NCBI RefSeq assembly: GCF_937960835.1
Contig: NZ_CALGPC010000010.1
Location: 1 to 64,000, forward strand
Direction of reading: 5' to 3'
DNA: 64,000 nt
Source: an uncultured Ferrovibrio sp.
Lineage (GTDB): Bacteria; Pseudomonadota; Alphaproteobacteria; Ferrovibrionales; Ferrovibrionaceae
Of this stretch, positions 18,258 to 28,263 are shown one piece after another (the stretch's first letter is position 1; every line of letters starts with the position of its first letter). The position numbers and the translations under genes are program-made. The notes below the pieces were generated by a model. That model saw nothing but the letters and a program-made list of their open reading frames with translations, was not told the origin of the DNA and did not search any database.

Positions 18258-18698
18258 TTAGGCAGCGCCGAGCTTGGCGACACGGCGGGCATGCCGCCCG
18301 CCTTCAAACGGGGTCTCGAGAAAGGTCTTGAGGCAGTCTTTCGCCGTATCGAGCCCGATCAGCCGGGCGCCCAGGGCAATGACATTGGCGTCGTTGTGCT
18401 GGCGCGCCAGGCGGGCCGTCAGATGATCGTGGCAAAGGGCGGCCCGGCAGCCAGGAATGCGATTGGCAGCAATGGAAATGCCGATGCCGCTGCCGCAGAT
18501 GGCGACACCGAACTGCGCCTCGCCGCGGGAAACCGCCTCGCCGAGGGCGCGGCCGAAATCGGGATAATCGACGCTATCGGCGCTCAAGGTCCCCAGATCA
18601 ACAACTGAATAGCCCTGAGCCTTGAGGTCGTCTCGCAGGAGGTTCTTCAACTCGAAACCTGCGTGATCGGCGGCAAAGGCGACCGTGGGCTTGGACAT
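18258..18698 (-). CDS. rpiB: Ribose-5-phosphate isomerase B
   Basis: 146 residues of the RpiB/LacAB fold: AFAADHAGFELK at the start, DLGT and DYPDFG for substrate contact, and the CGSGIGISIAANR loop with the catalytic Cys. It interconverts ribose and ribulose 5-phosphate, and ribulose 5-phosphate is a substrate of the RibB domain encoded downstream in the same strand run. First gene of the run; the next upstream element is the livK terminator. Confidence 0.94.
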   Translation of the reverse strand: MSKPTVAFAADHAGFELKNLLRDDLKAQGYSVVDLGTLSADSVDYPDFGRALGEAVSRGEAQFGVAICGSGIGISIAANRIPGCRAALCHDHLTARLARQHNDANVIALGARLIGLDTAKDCLKTFLETPFEGGRHARRVAKLGAA

Positions 18699-18829
18699 CG
18701 GCGGGTACCTCGGGGAAGAACGCGCGGACCCTACAATATCCGGTGGCTAGTGCCAACCCTACCAACAAGAAAATGCCGTTTCCGGCTGAACTTCCACCCG
18801 CTCGCATTCGGGGTAAATCAAGAACTTTT

Positions 18830-18864
18830 TCTAAAAAGAAAAGCCCGGCGGGTATCCGCCGGGC
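18830..18864 (-). terminator. Rho-independent terminator after livK
   Basis: A nine-base stem GCCCGGCGG / CCGCCGGGC with a four-base loop at 18843-18864. On the minus strand it is followed by TTTTCTTTTT. It separates the branched-chain amino-acid transport operon from rpiB. Confidence 0.85.
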
Positions 18865-18885
18865 CTTCCGCTCCGCCGAAGCGGA

Positions 18886-19986
18886 TCAGTTCACGTAGTC
18901 GTAGGAACCGTTCTTCCAGACATACACCTTGTAAGCCGGGGTGGTGGTGTCGCCCTTGGCGTCGAACGAAACCTCGTTCAGCACGGTGCTGAACTTGCCC
19001 GAGCGGATCGCCTTCTCCACATCGGACGTCTTGAACGACTTCGCCTGGGTGGCAGCTTCGGCCCAGATCTGCACCGCGGCGTAGGTGTACAGGGTGTAAC
19101 CCTCGGGGTCGTAGCCCTGCGCCTTGAACTTGTCGACCAGCGGCTTGGCGGCCTCGTTCTTGCGCGGGTCGGCGTCGAAGGTCATCAGCGTGCCCTCGCC
19201 GGCCGGGCCGGAGATCGCCCAGAACTGCTTGTCGACCAGAGCGTCACCGCCCATCAGCACGGCGTTCATGCCCTGCTCCTTGGCCTGACGGATGATCAGG
19301 CCGCCTTCCGGATGGTAGCCGCCGAGATAGATCAGCTCGATGCCGGCCGCCTTCATCTTGGAAACGAGCGCCGAGTAGTCCTTCTCGCCGGGCGTGATCG
19401 CCTCGTACATCGTTTCCTGCACGCCCTTGCTGTTCAGGCGCTTCTTGGTCTCGTCGGCAAGACCCTTACCGTAAGCGGTCTTGTCATGCAGGATCGCGAC
19501 CTTCTTGCCCTTGAACTTCTCAAGGATGTAGTCGCCGGCGACGATGCCCTGCTGATCGTCACGGCCGCAGACGCGGAAGACATTCTTGTAGCCGCGGTCG
19601 GTGAAGGTCGGGTTGGTCGAGGCCGGCGTGATCTGCAGGATGTTCTCTTCCTTGTAGACATCCGACGCCGGGATCGACGAGCCCGAGCAGAAGTGGCCGA
19701 TCACAGCGGCGACCTTTTCCTGCGCCGCGCGGTTGGCCACCGCCACCGCCTGCTTCGGATCGCACTGATCGTCGCCGAGGATCAGCTCAACCTTCTGACC
19801 GTTGACGCCGCCCTTGGCATTCAGATCGGCGACGGCCATTTCGGCACCGCGCTTCATCTGTTCACCGAAGGAAGCGAGCTGACCGGTGATCGGGCCGTTC
19901 AGCGCGATTTTCACCTGGGCTGACGCCGCGCCGGCGAACAACCCCACGGCTGCGATGACAGCCAAACCTGTCGAAAGTTTACGCAT
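18886..19986 (-). CDS. livK: Branched-chain amino acid ABC transporter substrate-binding protein
   Basis: 366 residues with a cleavable signal peptide (MRKLSTGLAVIAAVGLFAGAASAQ). The mature protein begins VKIALNGPITGQLASFGEQM, the usual start of LIVBP-type proteins, followed by GVNGQKVELILGDDQCDPKQA and HFCSGSSIPASDVY. It should deliver leucine, isoleucine or valine to LivHM from the periplasm; exact specificity cannot be read. It is last in the operon, after a 78-base gap that may hold its own promoter or processing site. Confidence 0.95.
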   Translation of the reverse strand: MRKLSTGLAVIAAVGLFAGAASAQVKIALNGPITGQLASFGEQMKRGAEMAVADLNAKGGVNGQKVELILGDDQCDPKQAVAVANRAAQEKVAAVIGHFCSGSSIPASDVYKEENILQITPASTNPTFTDRGYKNVFRVCGRDDQQGIVAGDYILEKFKGKKVAILHDKTAYGKGLADETKKRLNSKGVQETMYEAITPGEKDYSALVSKMKAAGIELIYLGGYHPEGGLIIRQAKEQGMNAVLMGGDALVDKQFWAISGPAGEGTLMTFDADPRKNEAAKPLVDKFKAQGYDPEGYTLYTYAAVQIWAEAATQAKSFKTSDVEKAIRSGKFSTVLNEVSFDAKGDTTTPAYKVYVWKNGSYDYVN

Positions 19987-20064
19987 TGTCCTCTCCCTGT
20001 TTGATGCGCTGGTTCAAGAGTTTAGTCCAGTCCCGCGGGGCTCGGCAACAACCTCCGGTGACGG

Positions 20065-20399
20065 TCACTTTTCCCGCCACCCTAGCAACCCGTTCCGCTC
20101 GTAAAGCCACGGATACTGATGAACCATGAGATCCGCCAAAGTGATGCGGTATCCAAGGGTCGCGAGCCCCCAAAGGACCGCGGTGGAAACCAGATAGGGC
20201 AGCACGGCCAGCAACTGCTCCTGGAACAAAGCGTAAGCCAGGAAGCGGTTGGCGGCTGCGAGCAGCAGGCTATAGGGCACCACCTGCCAGTATGGCCGCC
20301 AAGTTCCCGCAATGGCCTGTCCCATCAAAAAGGCACAGCCGCCGGTCAGGATCACCGTCAGCCCGATGAATACTCCGATGCTCTCGCCGAGGATCGCGT

Positions 20400-20403
<4 letters not shown>
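20065..20403 (-). CDS. Small membrane protein of liv operon, function unknown
   Basis: 112 residues with three to four hydrophobic helices (about residues 8-32, 42-62, 65-85). The C-terminus LMVHQYPWLYERNGLLGWREK is aromatic and probably cytoplasmic. It overlaps livF by four bases and lies directly before livK, so it is co-transcribed with the importer. Similar small proteins occur in alphaproteobacterial liv operons (I believe catalogued as DUF6867, unverified). A role as accessory or regulatory subunit of LivHMGF is speculative. Confidence 0.75.
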
Positions 20404-21112
<709 letters not shown>

Positions 21113-21113
<1 letters not shown>

Positions 21114-21937
21114 CAGGCTGCCCCCGCTTCGCTGGTTTCTGGCTCGCCGAGATAGGCACGGATCACCGCCGGATCGTTGCGGATTTCCTCAGGGCTGCCA
21201 TCGGCAATCTTCTTACCGTAATCGAGCACGATGATATGGTCCGAAATCTGCATCACGACGCTCATGTCATGTTCGATCAGCAGCACGCCGCAGTTATGGT
21301 GATCGCGAATGAAGCGAAGCAATCCGTTGAGTTCGGCTGACTCGCGTGGATTGAGGCCCGCAGCCGGCTCATCGAGACACAGCAACACAGGCTCAGTACA
21401 CATCGCCCGGGCAATCTCAAGGCGGCGCTGTCCGCCATAAGGCAGGCTGCCGGCCTGCTCGTCAGCCACCGATAGAAGGTTGGTCCGATCCAGCCAGTAC
21501 CGCGCCCGGTCGACCGCCTCCGCCTCAGCCTTGCGATAGCCCTTCCATCCGAACAGGCCCAGCAAGGTATAACCCGAGGCCCGCATCAACTTGTTGTGCT
21601 GCGCGACGATGAGGTTCTCAAGGACCGTCATCTTGGGGAACAGACGGATATTCTGGAAGGTACGCGCTACCCTTGCCTTTCCGGCTATATCGTTGCCATA
21701 CATCCGTTCCAGCAGGAACTGCTGTTCGCCATTGGTGAGCGTCAGACGTCCGACGCTCGGGCGGTAGAAGCCGGCAATGCAGTTGAAGACCGTCGTCTTG
21801 CCGGCGCCGTTGGGGCCGATGATGGCGGTGATCTCACCCGGCCATGCATCGAAAGAGACGTCGTTGACGGCGACCAGGCCGCCGAACCGCATCGTCAGAT
21901 GTTCGACCCGCAGCAGCGGGATCTTAGCCGCGCTCAT
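21113..21937 (-). CDS. livG: Branched-chain amino acid ABC transporter ATP-binding protein LivG
   Basis: 274 residues. Walker A GPNGAGKTT, an inserted region of about 40 residues (MRASGYTLLGLFGWKGYRKAEAEA) typical of LivG, signature LPYGGQRRLEIARAM and Walker B VLLCLDEPAAGLNP. It forms the ATPase pair with LivF. The C-terminus carries the LivG element DYGKKIADGSPEEIRNDPAVIRAYLGE. Confidence 0.96.
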
Positions 21938-23244
21938 GGCTTGCCTCCTCCGCTGCTGGATGGTTGCGTGGAAAGACGCAGGGTCGGTTCGCGATGGGCC
22001 AGCAGACCCTGAGGCCGCCAGATCATGATCAGCACCATGGCCGCACCGAAGGCCAACATGCGGAACAGAGAGAATTCTCGCGCCAGCTCCGGCAGCAGCG
22101 TGAGGAAAGCTGCCGCCAGCACGATGCCGGCCTGGCTGCCCATGCCGCCGAGCACCACGATGGCCAGGATCACCGCGGATTCAATGAAGCTGAAGCTTTC
22201 CGGACTGATGAAGCCTTGCCGGGTGGCGAAGAAGCTGCCTGCAAAGCCGCCGAACATTGCGCCGATGGCAAAGGCGGTCAGTTTCGTATTGGTCGGATTG
22301 ATGCCCAGCGCCTTGCAGGCGATCTCATCCTCACGCAGCGCCTCCCAGGCCCGGCCGATCGGCAGCTTGCGGATGCGCATGGTGAACAGGTTGGTGATCA
22401 GCGCCAGCACCAGGATGACATAGTAGAGAAAGATGATCCGATGGATCGATGAATATTCCAGGCCGAACAGCTCATGGAACGCTGTCTGGCCGTCTTCCGG
22501 GCTGCTGGTGAACGGAAAACCGAAGAATGACGGCCGCTGAATTCCCGTGATGCCATTGGAGCCGCGGGTCACATCCGTCCAGTTCAGCAGAACGACGCGG
22601 ATGATCTCGCCGAAGCCGAGCGTGACGATGGCGAGATAGTCCCCCCGCAGCCGCAGCACAGGGAAACCGAGAATGATGCCGAAGGTCGCAGCAAACAATC
22701 CTGCCAGCGGCAAGGCTTCCCAGAACCCGAAGCCAAAGTTCAGCGAGAGCAGCGCATAAGTATAGGCGCCGACAGCATAGAAGGCGACATAGCCAAGGTC
22801 GAGCAATCCCGCTAAGCCGACGACGATATTCAGTCCCCAGCCCAGCATCACATAGATCAGGACGACTGTCGCAAGGTCGACGACCGTGCGGTCCGCGAAG
22901 GGCATCATCGGCAGCGCAATCGCAAAAGCAATCAACGCCGGCATGAGGTATTTATCGGCCTGACTGCCAATGCGGGTCAGGATGTCCTTGCGAGCCGGCG
23001 CATTGGACTGCAGCGGTTCAGGGCGCCCCTGGCGCAACCGCCACCAATCGAAAAAGGCCAGCAGCGCCAAGCGGCCGATAAACACGCTCACTGCAGCGTA
23101 GGCAATCCAGTGGAACCGCGCGCGGATTCCCAAGGGACCGCCGGTATCGATCGTTTCAAACCCGAGCAGAGGCAGCGCCAGGACAGCCGCCACCAGAGCC
23201 GCGAGACCTGCATCGCGCAAACGCTGAGCGAATGTCATGATCAC
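21934..23244 (-). CDS. livM: Branched-chain amino acid ABC transporter permease LivM
   Basis: 436 residues. The first 120 residues hold extra hydrophobic segments and a basic loop (RLRQGRPEPLQSNAPARK), as in LivM proteins with an N-terminal extension. The permease core has GWGLNIVVGLAGLLDLGYVAFYAVGAY and GDYLAIVTLGFGEIIR, and the coupling region AWEALREDEIACKALGINPTNTKLTAFAIGA. It overlaps livH and livG by four bases each. Confidence 0.95.
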   Translation of the reverse strand: MIMTFAQRLRDAGLAALVAAVLALPLLGFETIDTGGPLGIRARFHWIAYAAVSVFIGRLALLAFFDWWRLRQGRPEPLQSNAPARKDILTRIGSQADKYLMPALIAFAIALPMMPFADRTVVDLATVVLIYVMLGWGLNIVVGLAGLLDLGYVAFYAVGAYTYALLSLNFGFGFWEALPLAGLFAATFGIILGFPVLRLRGDYLAIVTLGFGEIIRVVLLNWTDVTRGSNGITGIQRPSFFGFPFTSSPEDGQTAFHELFGLEYSSIHRIIFLYYVILVLALITNLFTMRIRKLPIGRAWEALREDEIACKALGINPTNTKLTAFAIGAMFGGFAGSFFATRQGFISPESFSFIESAVILAIVVLGGMGSQAGIVLAAAFLTLLPELAREFSLFRMLAFGAAMVLIMIWRPQGLLAHREPTLRLSTQPSSSGGGKP

Positions 23245-24155
23245 ACCTTCTCGACTTCCGGACGGCCCAACAGGCCGGTTGGGCGGAAAATCAGCACAAT
23301 GACCAGGATCGAAAAGGCCGCGACGTCCTTATACTCACTGCTGAAATAGGCTGCCCAGAAGGCCTCGATGAGGCCGATCAGCATGCCGCCGAGCATGGCA
23401 CCCGGCAGGCTGCCGATGCCGCCCAGCACGGCTGCGGTGAACGCCTTCAAACCGGCCAGAAAGCCGATGTAGAAGTCGACCACGCCGTAATAGAGCGTCG
23501 TCATCAAGCCGGCGACAGCAGCCAGCATGGCTCCCAGCACGAAAGTCAGCGAGATGGTGCGATCAGTATTCACCCCGAGCAAGGCAGCCATGATCCGGTC
23601 CTGCTCGCAGGCGCGTTGCGCACGTCCCAAAGGCGTTGCGGCAATGAGCCAGGAGAAACCGGCCATCAGCAGAACGGTTACCACGATGATTATGATCTGC
23701 AGATAAGAGAGCGTGACCGTGAAGGTCTCGCCCTTCATCAGTTCGATGCCGCCGCGCACCATCGGCTGCAGCGGCTTGATCCGTGCGCCCTGCGCGATCT
23801 GCACATAGTTCTGCAGAAAGATCGACATGCCGATCGCCGAGATCAGCGGCGCAAGGCGGAACGAACCGCGCAATGGGCGGTAGGCGATGCGCTCGACGGT
23901 CCAGCCATACAGGCCAGTCAGCAGCATCGAGACGATCAGCACGATCAGCAATGCCAGCGGGACCCAGGTGATTCCGACGACGCCCAGCACAGCAAAGCTT
24001 ATGACCGCGATGAAGGCGCCGATCATGTAGATTTCGCCATGGGCGAAATTGATCATGCCGATGATGCCGTACACCATCGTATAGCCGATGGCAATCAAGG
24101 CGTAGACGGCGCCAAGCGTGACGCCGTTTATCAATTGTTGAAGAAAATACTCCAT
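23241..24155 (-). CDS. livH: Branched-chain amino acid ABC transporter permease LivH
   Basis: 304 residues with about eight membrane segments. The start LQQLINGVTLGAVYALIAIGYTMVYGIIGMINFAHGE is the LivH hallmark; the coupling loop is TPLGRAQRACEQDRIMAALLGVNTDRTI. First transport gene of the operon, 13 bases downstream of a 70-codon gene. The dimer with LivM forms the inner-membrane channel. Confidence 0.96.
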   Translation of the reverse strand: MEYFLQQLINGVTLGAVYALIAIGYTMVYGIIGMINFAHGEIYMIGAFIAVISFAVLGVVGITWVPLALLIVLIVSMLLTGLYGWTVERIAYRPLRGSFRLAPLISAIGMSIFLQNYVQIAQGARIKPLQPMVRGGIELMKGETFTVTLSYLQIIIIVVTVLLMAGFSWLIAATPLGRAQRACEQDRIMAALLGVNTDRTISLTFVLGAMLAAVAGLMTTLYYGVVDFYIGFLAGLKAFTAAVLGGIGSLPGAMLGGMLIGLIEAFWAAYFSSEYKDVAAFSILVIVLIFRPTGLLGRPEVEKV

Positions 24156-24168
24156 TGGCCCCCGTTGA

Positions 24169-24381
24169 TCACTCCCGCCCCTCCCGCTGCTGCTTTTCTA
24201 GAACATACTGCAGCTTACGGGCGGCCAAGCGTGCCAGTTCCCTTTTCGACAGTCGCGGATCGCCAACCATCGACACTTCTGTGCCGGTTGCTGGGTCGAC
24301 AGCAATCACCTGTAACGCCGCCCCGATACGGCGGAACTCGATGATAGCCTCCCCATCACCGCTCCCTGACGCGTGTGACAT
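24169..24381 (-). CDS. Small conserved-looking protein upstream of livH, function unknown
   Basis: 70 residues: a predicted beta strand segment IIEFRRIGAALQVIAVDPATGTEVSMVGDP followed by a charged helix SKRELARLAARKLQYVLEKQ. No signal peptide or membrane helix, so probably cytoplasmic. It precedes livH by 13 bases and is likely the first gene of the liv operon. I do not recognise a characterised family; its reading frame shows normal coding composition. Confidence 0.65.
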   Translation of the reverse strand: MSHASGSGDGEAIIEFRRIGAALQVIAVDPATGTEVSMVGDPRLSKRELARLAARKLQYVLEKQQREGRE

Positions 24382-24530
24382 GAAGGGTCTGTTACCATCA
24401 CTCCACGAAGCGGCTCAAGTCATATCGGCTATTTCACAACAGGTAATGAATCTTGCTGCGCGGCATAACCTACTAGGGAAATTAAATTTCCAAAGCAGTA
24501 TTTTCGGTCCGGCTTGCCCGATGGAATAGG

Positions 24531-24550
24531 TTATTTTATATATAAAATAA
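24531..24550. promoter_or_regulatory. Perfect AT-only palindrome upstream of the RidA-family gene
   Basis: TTATTTTATATATAAAATAA is a perfect 20-base inverted repeat made only of A and T, 19 bases before the GTG start of the RidA-family gene and in the divergent gap from the liv operon. It could be an operator, overlap the -10 region, or be the upstream part of the leader. Its function is inferred from symmetry and position only. Confidence 0.4.
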
Positions 24551-24569
24551 TTCGCTCTGGGAGGGTGAG

Positions 24570-24968
24570 GTGCAGATTCTCAATCCCGCCGAATGGCCGA
24601 ATCCAAAAGGCTACGCCAACGGCATCGCTGCGGAAGGCCAGCTTATCTTCGTTGCCGGTCAAATCGGCTGGAATGCGCAAGGGCAATTCGACAGCGACGA
24701 TCTGGTCGACCAGACGCGTCAGGCTCTGCGCAATATCGTTCGCGTACTAGCGGAAGCCGGCGCCCGGCCGGAGCACATCACCCGCATGACCTGGTTTGTG
24801 GTGGATAAGCACGAATACCGCGTCCGCAACGGCGATCTGGGCAAGGTCTATCGCGAGATCATCGGCAAACATTATCCTGCCATGACGCTGGTGCAGGTAG
24901 CCGCGCTTCTGGAGGACCGCGCGAAGGTGGAGATCGAAGCCACCGCGGTCCTCCCTTCGCAGCGTTAG
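24570..24968 (+). CDS. RidA family protein (enamine/imine deaminase type)
   Basis: 132 residues of the YjgF/RidA fold. The segments FVAGQIGWNAQGQ, QTRQALRNIVRVLAEAGARPEHITRMTWFVVD and the C-terminal TLVQVAALLEDRAKVEIEATAVLP are typical, with an Arg in the IEA-adjacent region less certain. RidA proteins hydrolyse reactive 2-aminoacrylate or related imines. GTG start with GGGAGGG close upstream. The stop codon shares TTAG with the convergent dehydrogenase gene. Confidence 0.88.
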   Translation: MQILNPAEWPNPKGYANGIAAEGQLIFVAGQIGWNAQGQFDSDDLVDQTRQALRNIVRVLAEAGARPEHITRMTWFVVDKHEYRVRNGDLGKVYREIIGKHYPAMTLVQVAALLEDRAKVEIEATAVLPSQR

Positions 24969-25858
24969 TCCGCCATCTTGCGGATCATTCGGATGATGCC
25001 TGAGTAGTCGCTCTGGCCATCGCCACTCTGGACATACTCAGAGAATAGCGCAGTCGCCTCGGCGCCCAGCGGCGTCTGGATCTTCGCAGACCGCGCTGCA
25101 TCCTGCGACAGCTTCAGATCCTTCAGCATCAGCTCGGCCGCAAAGCCTGGCTTGTAATCGCGGTTCGCCGCCGAGGTCGGAACCGGGCCCGGGACCGGAC
25201 AATGGTTGATCAGCGCCCAGCAGGAGCCTGAGGAGTTCGAGACGATATCGAACATCGACTGCGCGGAAAGCCCAAGCTTCTCAGCCATCACAAAGGCTTC
25301 GGAAATCGCGATCATCGAAATGCCGAGGATCATGTTGTTGCAGATCTTCGCGACCTGGCCATTCCCCGCACCGCCGGCGTGGACGATCTTCTTGCCCATT
25401 GCTTCCAGGATCGGCTTGGCCTTGAAGAAAGCTTCTTCACGGCCGCCGACCATGAAGGTCAAGGCGGCATTCTCGGCGCCAGCGACGCCGCCTGAAACCG
25501 GCGCATCCAGCATCATCATGCCTTTGGCTTCTGCCGCCTGGATCACTTCACGGGCGGTTTTCACATCAATGGTGGAGCTGTCGATAAACAGAGTGCCCGG
25601 CTTGGCGGCAGCAAGGATCCCCTTCTCGCCGGTATAAACCGAGGCGACATGCTTGCCCGCCGGCAACATGGTGATCACGATTTCGACGTCGCGGACGGCA
25701 TCCTGTGCATTGCCGGCTTTTTCTCCGCCGGCATCGACGACCCTCTGCACCAGGTCTGCCGACAGGTCGAACGCTTTTACCCGGTGGCCGGCCTTCAACA
25801 GGTTGCGGGCCATCGGCCCGCCCATATTGCCTACGCCAATGAAGCCGATATACGCCAT
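24965..25858 (-). CDS. mmsB: 3-hydroxyisobutyrate dehydrogenase
   Basis: About 297 residues. N-terminal Rossmann motif GFIGVGNMGGPMARNLLKAGH with FDLS after it (Asp, NAD preference), the substrate motif DAPVSGGVAGAENAALTFMVGG, and catalytic Lys in NGQVAKICNNM. The C-terminus SALINHCPVPG-like and GFAAELMLKDLKLSQDAA match valine-pathway enzymes. With the two upstream genes it forms the lower valine catabolic route from isobutyryl-CoA. ATG chosen because GGGAGGAG lies six bases upstream. Confidence 0.93.
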   Translation of the reverse strand: MAYIGFIGVGNMGGPMARNLLKAGHRVKAFDLSADLVQRVVDAGGEKAGNAQDAVRDVEIVITMLPAGKHVASVYTGEKGILAAAKPGTLFIDSSTIDVKTAREVIQAAEAKGMMMLDAPVSGGVAGAENAALTFMVGGREEAFFKAKPILEAMGKKIVHAGGAGNGQVAKICNNMILGISMIAISEAFVMAEKLGLSAQSMFDIVSNSSGSCWALINHCPVPGPVPTSAANRDYKPGFAAELMLKDLKLSQDAARSAKIQTPLGAEATALFSEYVQSGDGQSDYSGIIRMIRKMAD

Positions 25859-25884
25859 CACGCTCCTCCCATTCCGCTTATCTC

Positions 25885-26934
25885 TTAATCGAACTGAAGT
25901 TCACCCTCCGGCACTGGCTGGAAATACGCCTCGATATCGGCGTCGGGAACTTCTTCCAGCGTCGCGGGCTTCCATTTTGGCTGGTGATCCTTGTCGATGA
26001 TCACCGCCCGCACGCCTTCATAGAAATCGTGGCCCAGAGCAACATGATTGCAGATCCGCCATTCCAGGCGCATGCAATCACGCAAAGAAAGGTTACGGCC
26101 ACGCCGCAACTGGGCAAAGGTCAACTTCACAGAGGTCGGCGACTTGCTGCGGATAATTTTGACCTGCTCCTGAGCGAATTCGCTCGGATCGGCCTGCAAG
26201 GCATTCATGATCTCGGCGACCGAGGCGCCGCCAAAAAGGCGGTCGATCTGCGGCTGCATTTCCGCCAGCCTCGACGGCCCCGGATCGGTGCTGAACATGG
26301 CGACGAGGGCATCGACCGCAGCTTTGGTATCGGGCGCTGCTTCGATCAGCGCATCTTCCAGGGCTTGCATCTTCTCGCGCGGCACGAAATGCGTAGCCGC
26401 GCCAGCAGTGAGTATATCGGCACCTTTGAGCCGCGCGCCAGTCAAGCCCAGATAGGTCCCCAGCTCGCCGGGGCAGCGCGGCAGGAAGTAGGTGCCACCG
26501 ACATCGGGGAACAAACCGATCCCCGTTTCCGGCATTGCGAAGGTCGCGAACTCGCTGATGATCCGATGGCTGCCATGGACGGACAGGCCCACGCCGCCTC
26601 CCATGAAGATGCCGTCGATCAGGGCGATGAAGGGTTTCGGATATTCGCCGATAAGCGTGTTGCAGCGGTACTCATCATACCAGAAGCGTTTCCTGTAGTC
26701 GGTCCCTTCCGGGCCACGGTCGGCCAGCTTGCGGATATCACCGCCGGCGCAGAACGCCTTGTCTCCGGCGCCTTTGATGATAACGGCTTTGATGGCCGGG
26801 TCCGCCTTCCATTGCCGCAGATGGGTCTCGAGCGGAACACACATGTCATGCGTCAGGGCGTTCAGCGCCTTCGGGCGGTTCAACAGGATGGTGCCGACGC
26901 CGTTACGAACAGAAAACTCGATGTCTTGGGTCAT
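25885..26934 (-). CDS. Enoyl-CoA hydratase/isomerase family, likely 3-hydroxyisobutyryl-CoA hydrolase
   Basis: 349 residues, longer than simple enoyl-CoA hydratases and right for HIBCH-type hydrolases. Visible motifs: KAVIIKGAGDKAFCAGGDIRKL forming the oxyanion hole, IALIDGIFMGGGVGLSVHGSHR, and FAMPETGIGLFPDVGGTYFLPR. A long C-terminal region with SLRDCMRLEWRI and FYEGVRAVIIDKDHQPKW is typical of HIBCH. The gene sits between an acyl-CoA dehydrogenase and the 3-hydroxyisobutyrate dehydrogenase, which supports valine degradation. Confidence 0.92.
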   Translation of the reverse strand: MTQDIEFSVRNGVGTILLNRPKALNALTHDMCVPLETHLRQWKADPAIKAVIIKGAGDKAFCAGGDIRKLADRGPEGTDYRKRFWYDEYRCNTLIGEYPKPFIALIDGIFMGGGVGLSVHGSHRIISEFATFAMPETGIGLFPDVGGTYFLPRCPGELGTYLGLTGARLKGADILTAGAATHFVPREKMQALEDALIEAAPDTKAAVDALVAMFSTDPGPSRLAEMQPQIDRLFGGASVAEIMNALQADPSEFAQEQVKIIRSKSPTSVKLTFAQLRRGRNLSLRDCMRLEWRICNHVALGHDFYEGVRAVIIDKDHQPKWKPATLEEVPDADIEAYFQPVPEGELQFD

Positions 26935-26957
26935 GGTACTCTTTTCTCAGTAATGGC

Positions 26958-28109
26958 CTAGTCGAAGGAGGCGCCGCTGAAGATGTGACGCGAGATGATT
27001 ACGCGCATGATCTCGTTCGTGCCTTCCAGGATCTGATGGACCCGCGCGTCCCGCAAGAAACGCTCTAGCGGATAGTCCTTCAAATAACCATATCCCCCGT
27101 GCAATTGCAGCGCCTCGTTACAGACAAAAAAGCCAGCATCCGTCGCGAAGCGCTTTGCCATGGCGCAATACAGGCTTGCATCGGGAGATTTCGCATCCAG
27201 CTTGGCAGCCGCCTGCCGGATCATCAAGCGCGCCGCGGAAAGCTCGGTCGCCATATCTGCCAGCTTGAATTGCACGGCCTGAAAGCCGCCAATCGGCTGG
27301 CCGAATTGCTTGCGGTTGGCGACATATTCCCGCGTGACCTCAAGGCAGGCTTTGGCCGCGCCCAATGAACAGGCGCCGATGTTGATGCGGCCGCCATCCA
27401 GACCCGCCATGGCGATGCGGAACCCTTCTCCCTCCGCGCCGATCAGGTTCGCTTTCGGCACCTTGCAATCTTCGAAAATGACCATGGCCGTGGGCTGGCT
27501 GTTCCAGCCCAGCTTGCGCTCCTGCGCCCCGAAGGAAAGGCCGGGTGTTCCATTCTCCACGACAAGGCAGGACACGCCGCGCGATCCGGGCTCACCGGTA
27601 CGCACCATGCAGACATAGATATCGGAACGGCCGCCGCCAGATATAAAGGCCTTGGTGCCGTTCAGAATGTAATGATCGCCGGCATCCACCGCTTTAGTCT
27701 GCAGGCTGGCGGCATCGGAGCCGGCATTGGGTTCGGTCAGGCAGTAGGAAGCAAAATGCTCCATGCTGCAAAGCTTCGGGAGGAAACGGCGGCGCTGCTC
27801 CTCGTTGCCGAAGCGGTCGATCATCCAGGCCGCCATGTTGTGGATCGAGATATAGGCCGCGGTCGATGTGCAGCCGGACGCCAGTTCCTCGAAGATGATC
27901 GCGGCATCCAGCCGCCCCAGGCCGGAACCGCCGACGTCCTCCGAAACATAAATGCCGCCAAAGCCTAAGCCGGCGGCCTCGCGCAATTCCTCTACCGGGA
28001 AGTGCTTTTCCTCGTCCCATTTCGCCGCGTTCGGCTTCATCCGCTCGGCGGCGAAGCGGCTGGCCATTTCTTTAATTGCCCGCTGGTCCTCGGAAAGCTC
28101 GAACATCAT
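26958..28109 (-). CDS. Acyl-CoA dehydrogenase, probably isobutyryl-CoA dehydrogenase
   Basis: 383 residues. Flavin and substrate motifs: CLTEPNAGSDAASLQTKA and a C-terminal ILEGTNEIMRVIISRHI holding the catalytic base Glu. FISGGGRSDIYVCMVRTG and the start FELSEDQRAIKEMASRFA resemble the ACAD8 branch. Context (hydrolase and hydroxyisobutyrate dehydrogenase downstream) supports isobutyryl-CoA oxidation. Starts with two consecutive ATG codons; the first is used. Confidence 0.9.
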   Translation of the reverse strand: MMFELSEDQRAIKEMASRFAAERMKPNAAKWDEEKHFPVEELREAAGLGFGGIYVSEDVGGSGLGRLDAAIIFEELASGCTSTAAYISIHNMAAWMIDRFGNEEQRRRFLPKLCSMEHFASYCLTEPNAGSDAASLQTKAVDAGDHYILNGTKAFISGGGRSDIYVCMVRTGEPGSRGVSCLVVENGTPGLSFGAQERKLGWNSQPTAMVIFEDCKVPKANLIGAEGEGFRIAMAGLDGGRINIGACSLGAAKACLEVTREYVANRKQFGQPIGGFQAVQFKLADMATELSAARLMIRQAAAKLDAKSPDASLYCAMAKRFATDAGFFVCNEALQLHGGYGYLKDYPLERFLRDARVHQILEGTNEIMRVIISRHIFSGASFD

Positions 28110-28263
28110 GATGTTTTCTCTCCCTTAGTTTCGGGTCTTAACGGCCCGCCAGAAGGCCGTCAACCCGCCCCACTCCCGGTGCTGGATGGAGTCGCATTGG
28201 CTGAATGCCTCGTGCTAGGGTCCGGCACATGCATCTCTTTTCTACGCGCATGCTTTGCCGCCG

